Shown: one piece after another, positions 9,153 through 18,678 of the stretch
Layout of the letters: each line of letters starts with the position of its first letter
Numbering within the stretch: position 1 is the stretch's first letter
NCBI RefSeq assembly: GCF_029892515.1
Contig: NZ_JARXVF010000003.1
Span: 496,001 to 560,000, forward strand
DNA from: Pseudaminobacter soli (ex Li et al. 2025)
Lineage (GTDB): Bacteria > Pseudomonadota > Alphaproteobacteria > Rhizobiales > Rhizobiaceae
DNA length: 64,000 nucleotides
Direction: 5' to 3'
Program-made: the position numbers and the translations under genes
Notes under the pieces: model-generated
Databases searched by the model: none
What the model was told of the DNA's origin: nothing
What the model saw: the letters and a program-made list of their open reading frames with translations, nothing else

Positions 9153-9259
9153 CGATTTTCCCAAAGATGCCGATTGCGTCATTTCAGGACGCTTTTGCGC
9201 GGTGTTGACATGCGCGCCGGAGTGATTATCTCGGCTGAGTATTCGTTTCAGGGGCAGTA

Positions 9260-9580
9260 ATGACCAAGCTTTCCTTCGTTGCATTTGATGGCACACGTTT
9301 CGACGTGGAGGCCGAGAACGGCTCGACCGTCATGGAGAACGCAATCCGCAATGCCGTGCCAGGCATCGAAGCCGAATGCGGCGGCGCTTGCGCTTGTGCC
9401 ACGTGCCACGTCTACGTCGATGAGGAGTGGATCGGTATCGTAGGCGAGCCGGAGGCCATGGAAGAAGACATGCTCGACTTCGCCTACGACGTGAGGCCGA
9501 ACTCGCGGCTATCGTGCCAGATCAAGGTGCGCGACGAGCTCGACGGCCTGGTCGTGCGGGTTCCTGAACGACAGGGATAG
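9260..9580 (+). CDS. [2Fe-2S] ferredoxin, adrenodoxin/FdxB type
   Basis: A 106-residue ferredoxin. Cluster ligands are visible as Cys40, Cys46, Cys49 (C-X5-C-X2-C) and Cys86 in SRLSCQI. The acidic helix after the cluster loop ([12 protein letters not shown]) is typical of adrenodoxin/putidaredoxin-type proteins. It transfers single electrons in the cytoplasm, and candidate acceptors include Fe-S assembly or a P450. The next gene on the same strand, 79 bases downstream, is a flavin-dependent ferredoxin reductase, so this is probably a reductase-ferredoxin pair. GGGGCAG lies just before the ATG. Confidence 0.88.
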   Translation: MTKLSFVAFDGTRFDVEAENGSTVMENAIRNAVPGIEAECGGACACATCHVYVDEEWIGIVGEPEAMEEDMLDFAYDVRPNSRLSCQIKVRDELDGLVVRVPERQG

Positions 9581-9632
9581 CCGAACTCCCTTCCATCGAC
9601 GGGTGCGATCGGCGATCCTCATGCGAGGATGA

Positions 9633-10685
<1,053 letters not shown>

Positions 10686-10701
10686 GGTTGCGGACCAGCG
10701 A

Positions 10702-11343
10702 TCAGATGGGCCGATCCATCTTGGCCTTCGGGGAAGACGTGTGGCCGGCCATCTGCTCCAGGCGATGTTGAAGCAGGCGAACGATCCGGCTTTCGAAGTT
10801 CTTGCCTTCGACCCGGTCGAATTCGGCCTGCGCCTTTTCGTGTCTTGCCAGGACTGTGTCGGTGATCGTCTTGGCCTTGGCGGAAACCGCATCGCAATTC
10901 TTCTGGCGTCCCATAGCCATCAGCGCCTGCTCCAGCTCGCGCCCGTAGTTCTTGGCGATGACGACGTGGCTCTCCTCGTGGCGCTTGATGTCCGACGCGA
11001 GCACGTCCCAGACCAGGCGAACGTCGTTGTCCGCCTTGTGCGGGCGACGCCACTTCGGAAGGATGACCTTGACGCTCACGGTCGTCTTTGCGTCGATGAT
11101 CTGGCAGACGTCCTTTCCGTGAGTGAAGGCGAGCTGGGTGGTGAACTGCATCTGCGTGGCGCCGGGATGTCTGCTGTTCGAAGCGCTCACATGTGGCCCG
11201 CGCTTCGAAAGTTCGGCTTCGATCTCCTCCATCGTGCTGCCGCCGATGTAGAAATAGCTATAGCTCTTCGAAAGTGTCGCCGCTCCGGCAGGTGAGCCAA
11301 TGCACGCAATCGTCGTCGCAATCAGCGTGGCTCGTTTCATCAT
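10702..11343 (-). CDS. Secreted DUF922-type putative zinc protease
   Basis: A protein of about 213 residues with a signal peptide at the N-terminus (MKRATLIATTIACIG, ending near AGAA). A single HEESH motif near the middle matches the HExxH zinc site of DUF922 proteins, which are predicted metallopeptidases acting outside the cytoplasm; substrates are unknown. Two adjacent ATG codons are possible starts (11343 and 11340); AAGAGG lies four to seven bases upstream. The open frame continues far upstream of these starts to 12435, but that part lies opposite folP and is not coding. The gene is convergent with the ferredoxin reductase gene, 16 bases away. Confidence 0.72.
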   Translation of the reverse strand: MMKRATLIATTIACIGSPAGAATLSKSYSYFYIGGSTMEEIEAELSKRGPHVSASNSRHPGATQMQFTTQLAFTHGKDVCQIIDAKTTVSVKVILPKWRRPHKADNDVRLVWDVLASDIKRHEESHVVIAKNYGRELEQALMAMGRQKNCDAVSAKAKTITDTVLARHEKAQAEFDRVEGKNFESRIVRLLQHRLEQMAGHTSSPKAKMDRPI

Positions 11344-11466
11344 ATTGCCTCTTGAATTAGCTTGAAGTACGGGCGACTTGCGCAACCCTGGTTGCAACCC
11401 CGTCGCATCCTCTACGGACGCATAGGTATTTGGGAGCCCGGCTCCATACGTAAAGAGCAGTCGACA

Positions 11467-12312
11467 ATGACGACACGATGGCAACTTGCGCATGGGCGCT
11501 TTCTCGATATCGGCGACAAGGCGCTGGTAATGGGAATTCTGAACGTGACACCGGACAGTTTTTCGGACGGCGGACAGTTCGTGGAGGCGGATCGCGCGAT
11601 CGAGCAGGCGAAGCGGATGATATCCGAAGGCGCCTCGATCATCGACGTCGGCGGCGAATCGACCCGGCCGGGCGCGACGCCGGTTTCGCCCGAAGAAGAG
11701 CAGCGGCGCATCCTGCCGGTCATATCCGCGCTGGCCAAGGCCACCGACATACTGATCTCGGTCGACACCTATCGCGAGGAGACGGCCCGTCTGGCGGTCG
11801 CCGCGGGCGCGCATATCGTCAACGATGTGTGGGGGCTGCAACGCGAACCGGACATCGCCAAACTGGCGGCGGAAACCGGGGCAGGGCTCGTCATCATGCA
11901 CACCGGGCGCGAGCGCGAAAAGAACCCGGACGTCATCGCCGACCAGTACGAATTTCTGGGCAAATCCCTGGAGATCGCGCGCAAGGCCGGCGTTGCCGAT
12001 GCGCAGATCCTGCTCGATCCGGGCTTCGGCTTTGCCAAGGATGCCGAAGAAAACCTGCAACTGATGGCGCGTTTTGCGGAACTGGACGGCTTGGGCTTCC
12101 CCTGGCTCGTGGGCACGTCGCGCAAGCGCTTCGTAGGCTACGTCTCGGGCAAGGACTCCGAAGCACGCGACGCGGCGACGGCTGCGACCAGCGTTGCCCT
12201 GCGTTTGAAAGGGGCGGCCCTGTTTCGCGTGCACAATGTCGCAATCAATGCAGACGCGCTGGCGGTGGCTGATGCTATTCTCGCCCGCGAAACCGCCAAG
12301 CCGGGCATGTGA
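11467..12312 (+). CDS. folP: Dihydropteroate synthase
   Basis: A protein of 281 residues. It condenses p-aminobenzoate with 6-hydroxymethyl-dihydropterin diphosphate to form dihydropteroate in folate synthesis. The two family signatures are visible: MGILNVTPDSFSDGG near residue 20 and IIDVGGESTRPGA near residue 60; the SRKRFVG segment near the C-terminus binds pterin and sulfonamide. I use the ATG at 11467, because upstream in-frame sequence from 11362 is not family-like and lies in the promoter region. It overlaps or nearly abuts folK, depending on the folK start, so the two are co-transcribed. Confidence 0.95.
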   Translation: MTTRWQLAHGRFLDIGDKALVMGILNVTPDSFSDGGQFVEADRAIEQAKRMISEGASIIDVGGESTRPGATPVSPEEEQRRILPVISALAKATDILISVDTYREETARLAVAAGAHIVNDVWGLQREPDIAKLAAETGAGLVIMHTGREREKNPDVIADQYEFLGKSLEIARKAGVADAQILLDPGFGFAKDAEENLQLMARFAELDGLGFPWLVGTSRKRFVGYVSGKDSEARDAATAATSVALRLKGAALFRVHNVAINADALAVADAILARETAKPGM

Positions 12313-12353
12313 TTGCCGGTTCGGCCAACCAGCCAGATTATTCGAGGTGGCGC

Positions 12354-12875
12354 TTGTCCAATCCCAGTAAAGAGCGCGTCTATCTGAGCCTCGGCGGCAA
12401 TCTCGGCGAGCCGCAACAGGCCATGGCCGAGGCATTGCGGATGATCGATGCGGAGCCGGGCACGTCGGTGGTGGCCGTGTCGTCGCTCTATCGCACGCCG
12501 CCCTGGGGCAAGCTCGACCAGCCCGATTTTCTCAACGCCGCTGCTGAAATCGCGACCGATCTGTCGCCGCGCCAGCTGCTGGAGCTTTGCCTGGAAGCAG
12601 AACGCACGCTCAAGCGCGTACGGATCGAGCGCTGGGGCCCCCGGCTGATCGACATCGACGTCCTGGCTTTCGGCGATCGCGTCATTCATGAGGCCGGGCT
12701 GGAGGTGCCGCACCCGCGCATGTTCGAGCGAGCCTTTGTGCTGGTGCCGCTGACCGAGATCGCACCGGATTTCACGCTTGGCGGCGTAAGCGCGTCCGAA
12801 CGCCTGCCTCATGTCGACCGCGCGGGCATCGAAAAGCTGCCCACCGGCCAGGATTGGTGGAAGAACCCGGCCTAG
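12354..12875 (+). CDS. folK: 2-Amino-4-hydroxy-6-hydroxymethyldihydropteridine pyrophosphokinase (HPPK)
   Basis: The product transfers diphosphate from ATP to hydroxymethyl-dihydropterin, the step before FolP. Family motifs: YLSLGGNLG near the N-terminus, SSLYRTPPWG, and RWGPRLIDIDVLAFG containing the Mg-binding Asp pair, then PHPRMFERAFVLVPL. The start is uncertain. The TTG at 12354 has GAGGTGG just upstream and gives 173 residues; a GTG at 12309, overlapping the folP stop, gives 188. In many relatives folB, the aldolase, sits between folP and folK; here it does not. Confidence 0.92.
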   Translation: MSNPSKERVYLSLGGNLGEPQQAMAEALRMIDAEPGTSVVAVSSLYRTPPWGKLDQPDFLNAAAEIATDLSPRQLLELCLEAERTLKRVRIERWGPRLIDIDVLAFGDRVIHEAGLEVPHPRMFERAFVLVPLTEIAPDFTLGGVSASERLPHVDRAGIEKLPTGQDWWKNPA

Positions 12876-12955
12876 TTTGGGGCGCCTCTTGTCAAAACCC
12901 ATATGCCTCGATTTAGTCGGGACGGTTTTGGCAGTGAAGCTCGGGAGCAGGTCGC

Positions 12956-14152
12956 ATGGCCGAGTCCAAAGGGATCCTTGGGTCCAGGCGTGATCTGGCT
13001 CGCGTCCGGACGGGCGAGGAGGCCAAGGTCGAGTATGTGGAACTGTTCTTCGACCTAGTATTCGTCTTTGCCGCAACGCAGATATCGCACTCGCTGCTCA
13101 GGAACCTGACTGTTCTCGGCGCTTTTCATGCGGCTTTTCTTTTGATGGCCGTCTGGTGGGTGTGGGTCTACACCTCCTGGGTCACCAACTGGATGGACCC
13201 CCGCCACAGCGCGGTGAGGCTTCTGCTCTTTATCCTCATGCTGGCTGGCCTGCTGCTCTCCACCTCCATTCCCGAGGCTTTCGACAGTCGCGGCCTGGTC
13301 TTTGCGGGCGCCTATGTCTTCATGCAGGTCGGCCGCTCGATTTTCATGCTCTGGGCGCTGCGCCTGCACAACCGGGTGAACTACCTGAATTTCTGCCGCA
13401 TCACGGCATGGCTGAGCCTGTCCGGCGTCTTCTGGATTGCAGGCGGGTTCGCCGAGGGCGAGACCCGTTTTGCGATTTGGATCGTGGCCTTGCTCATCGA
13501 ATATGCCGCCCCGGCCGCCGGATTCTGGACGCCGCGGCTCGGTGCCAGCAAAACCGCCGAATGGGACGTCGAAGGTGGTCACATGGCGGAGCGCAGCGCG
13601 CTGTTCATCATCATCGCGCTCGGCGAATCGGTGGTGGTGACTGGCGCGACCTTTGCCGGCCTCGAGCTTACGACAGGCGTCATGGTCGCCTTTCTCGCCT
13701 CTTTCGGCGCGACGGTCGCCATGTGGTGGATCTATTTCAACATCGGCGCCGAGACCGCCAAGCACCACATCGAAACGTCCAGCGATCCGGGCAGGATAGC
13801 CCGCATCGCCTACACCTATTCACCGCTGCTGCTCGTTGCGGGCATCATCGTGACAGCTGTGGGAGACGAGCTAACTCTGGCGCATCCCAGCGGCCATGCC
13901 GACATGGCGAGCATTCTGACGATTGTTGGAGGGCCGGCCCTCTATGTCTTCGGCAATCTCGTTTTCAAACGGATCGCCATGAACATCACGCCGCTCTCAC
14001 ACATGATCGGCCTGGCATTGCTGCTTGTGGTCGGGCTGTGCGGACCGCTTCTCAACCCGGTGACGCTGAGCGTTCTTACGACGGTCATTCTGTTCAGCGT
14101 CGCCTATTGGGAATACAAGCTGCACACGAGAAGGCTGGCCGCCAGCCACTGA
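12956..14152 (+). CDS. LtrA-family (low-temperature requirement) membrane protein
   Basis: A 398-residue membrane protein with about ten to twelve hydrophobic helices. The N-terminal segment VEYVELFFDLVFVFA followed by aromatic-rich helices (LLMAVWWVWVY) is the hallmark of the LtrA family, as is a later ERSALFIIIALGESV segment. The molecular activity of the family is not established; the name comes from a Listeria mutant unable to grow in the cold. GGGAGCAGG precedes the ATG at 12956. No operon partner is evident: folK ends 80 bases upstream on the same strand and the downstream genes are convergent. Confidence 0.85.
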   Translation: MAESKGILGSRRDLARVRTGEEAKVEYVELFFDLVFVFAATQISHSLLRNLTVLGAFHAAFLLMAVWWVWVYTSWVTNWMDPRHSAVRLLLFILMLAGLLLSTSIPEAFDSRGLVFAGAYVFMQVGRSIFMLWALRLHNRVNYLNFCRITAWLSLSGVFWIAGGFAEGETRFAIWIVALLIEYAAPAAGFWTPRLGASKTAEWDVEGGHMAERSALFIIIALGESVVVTGATFAGLELTTGVMVAFLASFGATVAMWWIYFNIGAETAKHHIETSSDPGRIARIAYTYSPLLLVAGIIVTAVGDELTLAHPSGHADMASILTIVGGPALYVFGNLVFKRIAMNITPLSHMIGLALLLVVGLCGPLLNPVTLSVLTTVILFSVAYWEYKLHTRRLAASH

Positions 14153-14182
14153 CGGCCACCGGGATGGCCGTTTGTTTTTGGC

Positions 14183-14246
14183 GCATGATCTTGTCCGAAA
14201 AGTCTGCAACTTTTCGCTGGCGCGGTCCTTCGGTTCGGGATCATGC
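14183..14246. repeat. Intergenic palindromic repeat element of Rhizobiales type
   Basis: A 64-base imperfect palindrome whose ends are GCATGATC and GATCATGC, with an inner CGAAAAGT/ACTTTTCG stem. Such GCATGATC-bounded elements are frequent between genes in Mesorhizobium and relatives. Here it lies between the convergent LtrA and DUF924 genes, where it could also act as a transcription stop. Confidence 0.7.
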
Positions 14247-14247
14247 C

Positions 14248-14796
14248 CTAGCCGGCAAAGCCACCTGAATCGAGAAATGCCTGCTCTTCGGGCGTGGTTT
14301 CGCGCCCCAGCGTCGGGTTTCGATGCGGGAAGCGACCGAAGCGCTGGATGATGTCCCGGTGCTCGAGGGCGTACTTCATGTAGTCCTCATCCAGATGGCG
14401 CGTGAGCTCAACCGAGCGGTATTGATCCGCAAGGTGCTCCGAATGCTCGAACGGCAGATACATGAAGACGCGCAGGTCGGGATCGACCTGTTCGTCGTGC
14501 CCGGCCTCGATCGCCTTGGACGCGAAATGCCGGGCGAGCGGATCGGTCGCGTACATATGCGCGCTGCCGCGGAAGCAATTGCGCGGGAACTGGTCGAGCA
14601 GGATTATAAGTGCGAGCGATCCCTCGGCATGGTCGGACCAATGGTCGAGCTCGCGACGAGCAGCCGAAAGGTGCAATTCGCGGAAATTGGCGTGGAAGTG
14701 GTCGTCGAAAGCTGCGTCCTTCGTGAACCATCTATCCGGGCCTGCCTTGTGCCAGAATTCGACAACTTCGGCAGCATCCCCCTCAACAATTCTCAT
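14248..14796 (-). CDS. DUF924 family protein
   Basis: A 182-residue soluble helical protein. It shows the DUF924 hallmarks: EVVEFWHKAGPDRWFTKD at the N-terminus, ALIILLDQFPRN in the middle and FMYLPFEHSEHLADQ, then RFPHRNPTLGR near the C-terminus. The family resembles tetratricopeptide-like folds and has no established biochemical role. Its ATG overlaps the stop codon of the upstream antiporter gene by four bases (14793-14796), so it is translationally coupled to it. Confidence 0.88.
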   Translation of the reverse strand: MRIVEGDAAEVVEFWHKAGPDRWFTKDAAFDDHFHANFRELHLSAARRELDHWSDHAEGSLALIILLDQFPRNCFRGSAHMYATDPLARHFASKAIEAGHDEQVDPDLRVFMYLPFEHSEHLADQYRSVELTRHLDEDYMKYALEHRDIIQRFGRFPHRNPTLGRETTPEEQAFLDSGGFAG

Positions 14797-16652
14797 TTGT
14801 CCCTTCCTTCCTCTTCGACGGCCTTGCTCAAAGCAGTTGCCGTTTCCTGATCCATGGCCCGGCCGGGGTGCCTCGGCGTCGTCAGCGGCGCCGGCACTGG
14901 TGCGTTGCCCTTCGGAATATTGCCCTTCATGTAGGCGCGGCCGGCCTGCAGGCCTCCGGCGAGCTGGGCATCGAGCCGGGCGGCATCCCGCTCGCGCACG
15001 TCTTCGATGACTTCCGCCGCCTCGTCCTGATCCACGCCCAGCGCCTCCAGCGTGGCCTTGCCGAAGACGAGCGCAGATTCGAATGTCTCGCGCAGCTGAT
15101 ATTCGACGCCGACCTGGATCAGGTCCATGGCGATGCCGCGGTCGTAGGCGCGCGCCAGGACGGGCACCAGCGGGAATTCGTTGCGCATGAGCTGAGCGAT
15201 CCTGACAGCGGTCTCGCCCTTGTCGACGCAGATCAACACGGCGCGTGCGCGACCGGCGCCTGCCGTGTGCAATATGTCGAGTCGCGTGCCGTCGCCGTAG
15301 TAGATCTTGAAGCCGAAATTCGCGGCGGCCTGGATCATCTCGACATCGTTATCGATGATGGTGACGTCGATGCCGCGCAGCAGGAGTGGCTGGCTGGCAA
15401 TCTGCCCGAAGCGTCCGAAGCCGATGATCAGCACGGTGCCGCTCAGGTCCTCGGCGATGTCTACGCCGTCCAGGCTTTGCTCGGGAGCGGGCATGAAGAA
15501 TCTCAGACATGCGATGGCGAGCGGCGTCAGAATCATCGACAGGATGACGATGGCCGTCAGGATTGCGTTCGCCTTGCCGTCGATGATGCCGACGGCCAAT
15601 GCCGAGGAATAGAGCACGAAGGCAAATTCGCCGCCCTGGGCCATGATGACGGCCCGCTCCAGGGCGATCTTGTGAGGCGCCCGCATGACGCGCGCGACCA
15701 GATAGATGCCGATGCCTTTCACCAGCATGTAGGCGATCACGTAGAAGGCGACCAACCGCCAGTTGGCGGCGACGATCTGCAGGTCTAGCGACATGCCAAC
15801 AGCAAGGAAGAACAGCCCCAGCAGCACGCCGCGGAAGGGCTCGATGTCTGCCTCGAGCTGGTGGCGAAAAGTCGATTCGGAGAGAAGCACGCCGGCCAGG
15901 AATGCGCCCATCGCCATGGACAGGCCGCTGAGCTCCATGGTGAGCGCCGAGCCGAGCACCACCAGCAGCGCGGCGGCCGTCATCACCTCGCGTGCGTGCG
16001 AATCCGCGAGGATGCGAAAGAACGGGTTGAGCAGGTAGCGTCCGGCGACCACCAGGCCGAGGATCGCGCCGATACCGATGCCGACCGACAGCAGCCTTTC
16101 GGCCCAGCCGATGTCTTCCTGTGCCACTGGAGCCAGAAAAGCCACTAGCGCCAGCAATGGCACGATGGCCAGGTCCTCGAGCAGCAGGATCGAGATCACC
16201 CGTTGGCCACCGGGGGTGGTGAGCTCTCCGCGCTCTTCCAGTATCTGCATGACGATTGCCGTGGAGGTCAGCACGAAGCCCGCGCCGGCGATGAAGGCCT
16301 GCGTCGCGGGAAAGCCGGTCAAAAGGCCGACGCCGGTGAGGAGCACGGCACAGACGCCGACCTGGGCGACGCCAAGCCCGAAAATCTGCTTGCGCATGCT
16401 CCACAGCCGCGTGGGCTGCATTTCGAGGCCGATGATGAACAGGAACATCACCACGCCAAGTTCGGCGACATGGAGGATGGCGGCAGGATCATAAAAGATC
16501 CCTAGCCCGAACGGGCCGATGACGACGCCAGCGGAGAGATAGCCGAGGATCGATCCCAGGCCGAGCCGCCTGAATATGGGAACGGCGATAACGCCGGCGG
16601 CAAGCAGCGCAACCACCTGAGTGAGATCGCTGCTGGAAGCCTCTACGGCCAT
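14793..16652 (-). CDS. Monovalent cation:proton antiporter-2 (CPA2), KefB/KefC-like
   Basis: A 619-residue inner-membrane protein. The first 390 residues form about twelve membrane helices of the Na+/H+ exchanger fold, including GSILGYLSAGVVIGPFGLG and an AFVLTSTAIVMQ-type segment. After a linker, a RCK_N (TrkA-N) nucleotide-binding domain begins at VLIIGFGRFGQ. Family members exchange K+ or Na+ for H+; in KefB/C the domain senses glutathione adducts. I chose the ATG at 16652 (AGGAC upstream); a longer frame to 16757 adds about 35 residues that do not look like family sequence. The C-terminus is low complexity and basic. Confidence 0.88.
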   Translation of the reverse strand: MAVEASSSDLTQVVALLAAGVIAVPIFRRLGLGSILGYLSAGVVIGPFGLGIFYDPAAILHVAELGVVMFLFIIGLEMQPTRLWSMRKQIFGLGVAQVGVCAVLLTGVGLLTGFPATQAFIAGAGFVLTSTAIVMQILEERGELTTPGGQRVISILLLEDLAIVPLLALVAFLAPVAQEDIGWAERLLSVGIGIGAILGLVVAGRYLLNPFFRILADSHAREVMTAAALLVVLGSALTMELSGLSMAMGAFLAGVLLSESTFRHQLEADIEPFRGVLLGLFFLAVGMSLDLQIVAANWRLVAFYVIAYMLVKGIGIYLVARVMRAPHKIALERAVIMAQGGEFAFVLYSSALAVGIIDGKANAILTAIVILSMILTPLAIACLRFFMPAPEQSLDGVDIAEDLSGTVLIIGFGRFGQIASQPLLLRGIDVTIIDNDVEMIQAAANFGFKIYYGDGTRLDILHTAGAGRARAVLICVDKGETAVRIAQLMRNEFPLVPVLARAYDRGIAMDLIQVGVEYQLRETFESALVFGKATLEALGVDQDEAAEVIEDVRERDAARLDAQLAGGLQAGRAYMKGNIPKGNAPVPAPLTTPRHPGRAMDQETATALSKAVEEEGRDK

Positions 16653-16850
16653 GCTTGTTGTCCTGATCTTGTGCGCCTTTTGCGGCGGGATGGCGAATGC
16701 GAGAGATGAGATGCAAGATAGGCGCTTGCACCGCGCGCGAAAAGACCGGAATGCCAATTGCCGGTGCTGAGAAGGGCGCGGAAAACCGCATGTTTACATC
16801 GGCTTGAGGGGAGAGCCTCAGTACGGGCGTTTCCGTTAAGCCTCAGAAAC

Positions 16851-16877
16851 AAAAAAGCCGGGCTTTGCCCGGCTTTT
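16851..16877. terminator. Rho-independent terminator
   Basis: AAAAAAGCCGGGC, short loop, GCCCGGCTTTT. It lies 24 bases past the stop of the minus-strand gene at 16902-17459 and can work in both directions. Confidence 0.85.
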
Positions 16878-16901
16878 GTCGCGTGGTTGGCAACCAGCGG
16901 C

Positions 16902-17459
16902 TCACTTGCGGGCGATGGCGCCCACCGCGCTGCCATCGACCCGCTTCAGGTTCATGCCGATGACCGGCACCAGCTGCTCGTCGACGCGGACCGAAACGGT
17001 GACCGTCATGGTGTTGTCGTCGGGAATGCGGGCCTGCATCACACCCTTCAGCTGGTTGCGGTTGAGCGAGAAAACGACCTTGTGGGCGTCGACGACATTA
17101 CCGGCGACGATATCCAGGCCCTTGCCGGCCGCGCCGTCCAGGAACATGCCCCGGTAGCCCTTGTTGCCGCTGTGCTCGACCGTCGCGGACATTTTTTGGG
17201 TGAAGACGCCGACCCGGCAGCCGCCATCGAGCGTCATGCCGACCTTGCCGGCGGGCGTGCTGCCGGTGAAGGTGCAGTTGAACTTGGTGCCCTTGTACTT
17301 GCCGGCGACGATCTCACCGGGGCCGACCCATTCGCCTTCGACGGTCTCGAAAAACTTCTTGTCGCGCTCGGTGCCGCCACGGATCGCGTCCGCCTTGCTG
17401 GCTGTGGTCGATGCGATCGCCATGACAGGCAGCAGGGCAAGCAGGAATGCGCGTTTCAT
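16902..17459 (-). CDS. Secreted protein of unknown function
   Basis: A 185-residue protein with a clear signal peptide (MKRAFLLALLPVMAIA, cleavage probably after AST or ASKA). The mature part is rich in Gly, Val and Thr and predicted to be mainly beta, with two Cys residues (in KFNCTF and GGCRVG) that could form a disulfide in the periplasm. I do not recognise a named family. I use the ATG at 17459, since the in-frame extension to 17498 lies before the signal peptide. It is monocistronic and has its own terminator. Confidence 0.7.
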   Translation of the reverse strand: MKRAFLLALLPVMAIASTTASKADAIRGGTERDKKFFETVEGEWVGPGEIVAGKYKGTKFNCTFTGSTPAGKVGMTLDGGCRVGVFTQKMSATVEHSGNKGYRGMFLDGAAGKGLDIVAGNVVDAHKVVFSLNRNQLKGVMQARIPDDNTMTVTVSVRVDEQLVPVIGMNLKRVDGSAVGAIARK

Positions 17460-17586
17460 AAGGGGACACCCGGCGACTAACAACAAATGGGGAGACATGT
17501 TTACGATGTCTTCGAACCATGAACAAGATTGGTTAATGCTTCGTCACCCCGGAGGCAATTGCAGCGCCAAATGGTGCAGTGCGGCA

Positions 17587-18678
17587 TCAGTCCTGCGGGG
17601 TGTCCTTACCATTCTGCTTGCGCGTGGCGAAGGAGCTGAGAGCGGCAAGGAAATCGCCCATGCCGGGCCGGCTCAGCGCGGTAAAGGGCAGCGGCCGCAC
17701 GGTGTCCATGGCGGCGATGCCAATCCTCGCCGTCATCATGCCGTTGACGACGCCTTCGCCGAGCTTTGCCGACAGGCGCGCGGCCAAACCATGTCCAACG
17801 ATCTGCTGGACGAAGCTGTCGCCGACAGCGATCGAGCCGGTGACGGCGAGATGCGCCAGGACGCTGCGCGTCAGCCGGAAAAAGCCCAGCGTGCCGGGCC
17901 GGCCGCCATAGAGTTCCGACAGCCTGCGGATCAGCCGGCCGGCTTCGAACACCACATAGGCGATATCTACCAGCGCGCGAGGGCTGACTGCCGTTACCAG
18001 CGAAACGCGCTTGGCCGCGTCGAGCACCAGCACCTTGGCCCGCGCATCGAGCGGGCCGAGGATTTCCGTCTCCGCGAGCTTCACGAGGTCTCTGCCGTCG
18101 ATGATGTCGTCGCGCAGGTCGGCCAGCATGCGACGCCCAGCCGCCGTATCGGGTTTGCTGGAAACCAAAGCAGTGAGCTCGTTGACGACGCCGCGCGCGG
18201 TGTTGGGATCGTTGCTGGCAATGGCGTCGAGCGCTCGCTTGCGCAGCTTCTCGACCGAGGCAAGGCGGATCAATGCCAACATCTCGCGCAGCAGGATCAG
18301 CACCAGCGCGACGACGGCGATCACCGCCACGCCGGCGGCGAGCCAGCCGAGCCATTGGGCGCGTTCGAACAGGTCTCGGATCAGCCGGTCGATCCACAGG
18401 CCGACGGCGAGCGAGATCAGGATGCTGAGCGCGCCGAGGAATACCGCGCCAATCTTGGAGCGCCGGCGCGGCGACGTGGCCGGCGGCGGTTCGGCGACAA
18501 TGATGTCCGGTTCTTCAAAAACGTCGATTTCCGCAGGTGTGACGATTGCCGCGTCCGCCTTTAGCGCGCGGGGCTTTCTCGGCGCTTCCTGTGCCGGTTG
18601 CTTTGGCTTGGCGGCCGGCTCATTGCGTTCAGGCTCCGGTTCCAGCCGAAATGCTGCGGGTTTGCGAGGCTCGGTCAT
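17587..18678 (-). CDS. YcjF family (UPF0283/DUF697) membrane protein
   Basis: A 363-residue inner-membrane protein. A Pro/Ala/Glu-rich cytoplasmic N-terminus (about 75 residues) is followed by two membrane helices (IGAVFLGALSILISLAVGLWI and a second near residue 115-135) and a C-terminal DUF697 domain with VSLVTAVSPRALVDIAYVVF and the GFFRLTRSVLAHLAVTGSIA region. YcjF and YcjX occur as a pair across proteobacteria and belong to stress-response operons in enterics; their function is unknown. The start codon overlaps the stop of ycjX by four bases. Confidence 0.87.
   Translation of the reverse strand: MTEPRKPAAFRLEPEPERNEPAAKPKQPAQEAPRKPRALKADAAIVTPAEIDVFEEPDIIVAEPPPATSPRRRSKIGAVFLGALSILISLAVGLWIDRLIRDLFERAQWLGWLAAGVAVIAVVALVLILLREMLALIRLASVEKLRKRALDAIASNDPNTARGVVNELTALVSSKPDTAAGRRMLADLRDDIIDGRDLVKLAETEILGPLDARAKVLVLDAAKRVSLVTAVSPRALVDIAYVVFEAGRLIRRLSELYGGRPGTLGFFRLTRSVLAHLAVTGSIAVGDSFVQQIVGHGLAARLSAKLGEGVVNGMMTARIGIAAMDTVRPLPFTALSRPGMGDFLAALSSFATRKQNGKDTPQD

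Noticed and set aside
11344-12435. Long N-terminal extension of the DUF922 gene
   Set aside because: The extension lies opposite folP, has no family resemblance and precedes a clear signal peptide with its own ribosome-binding site.
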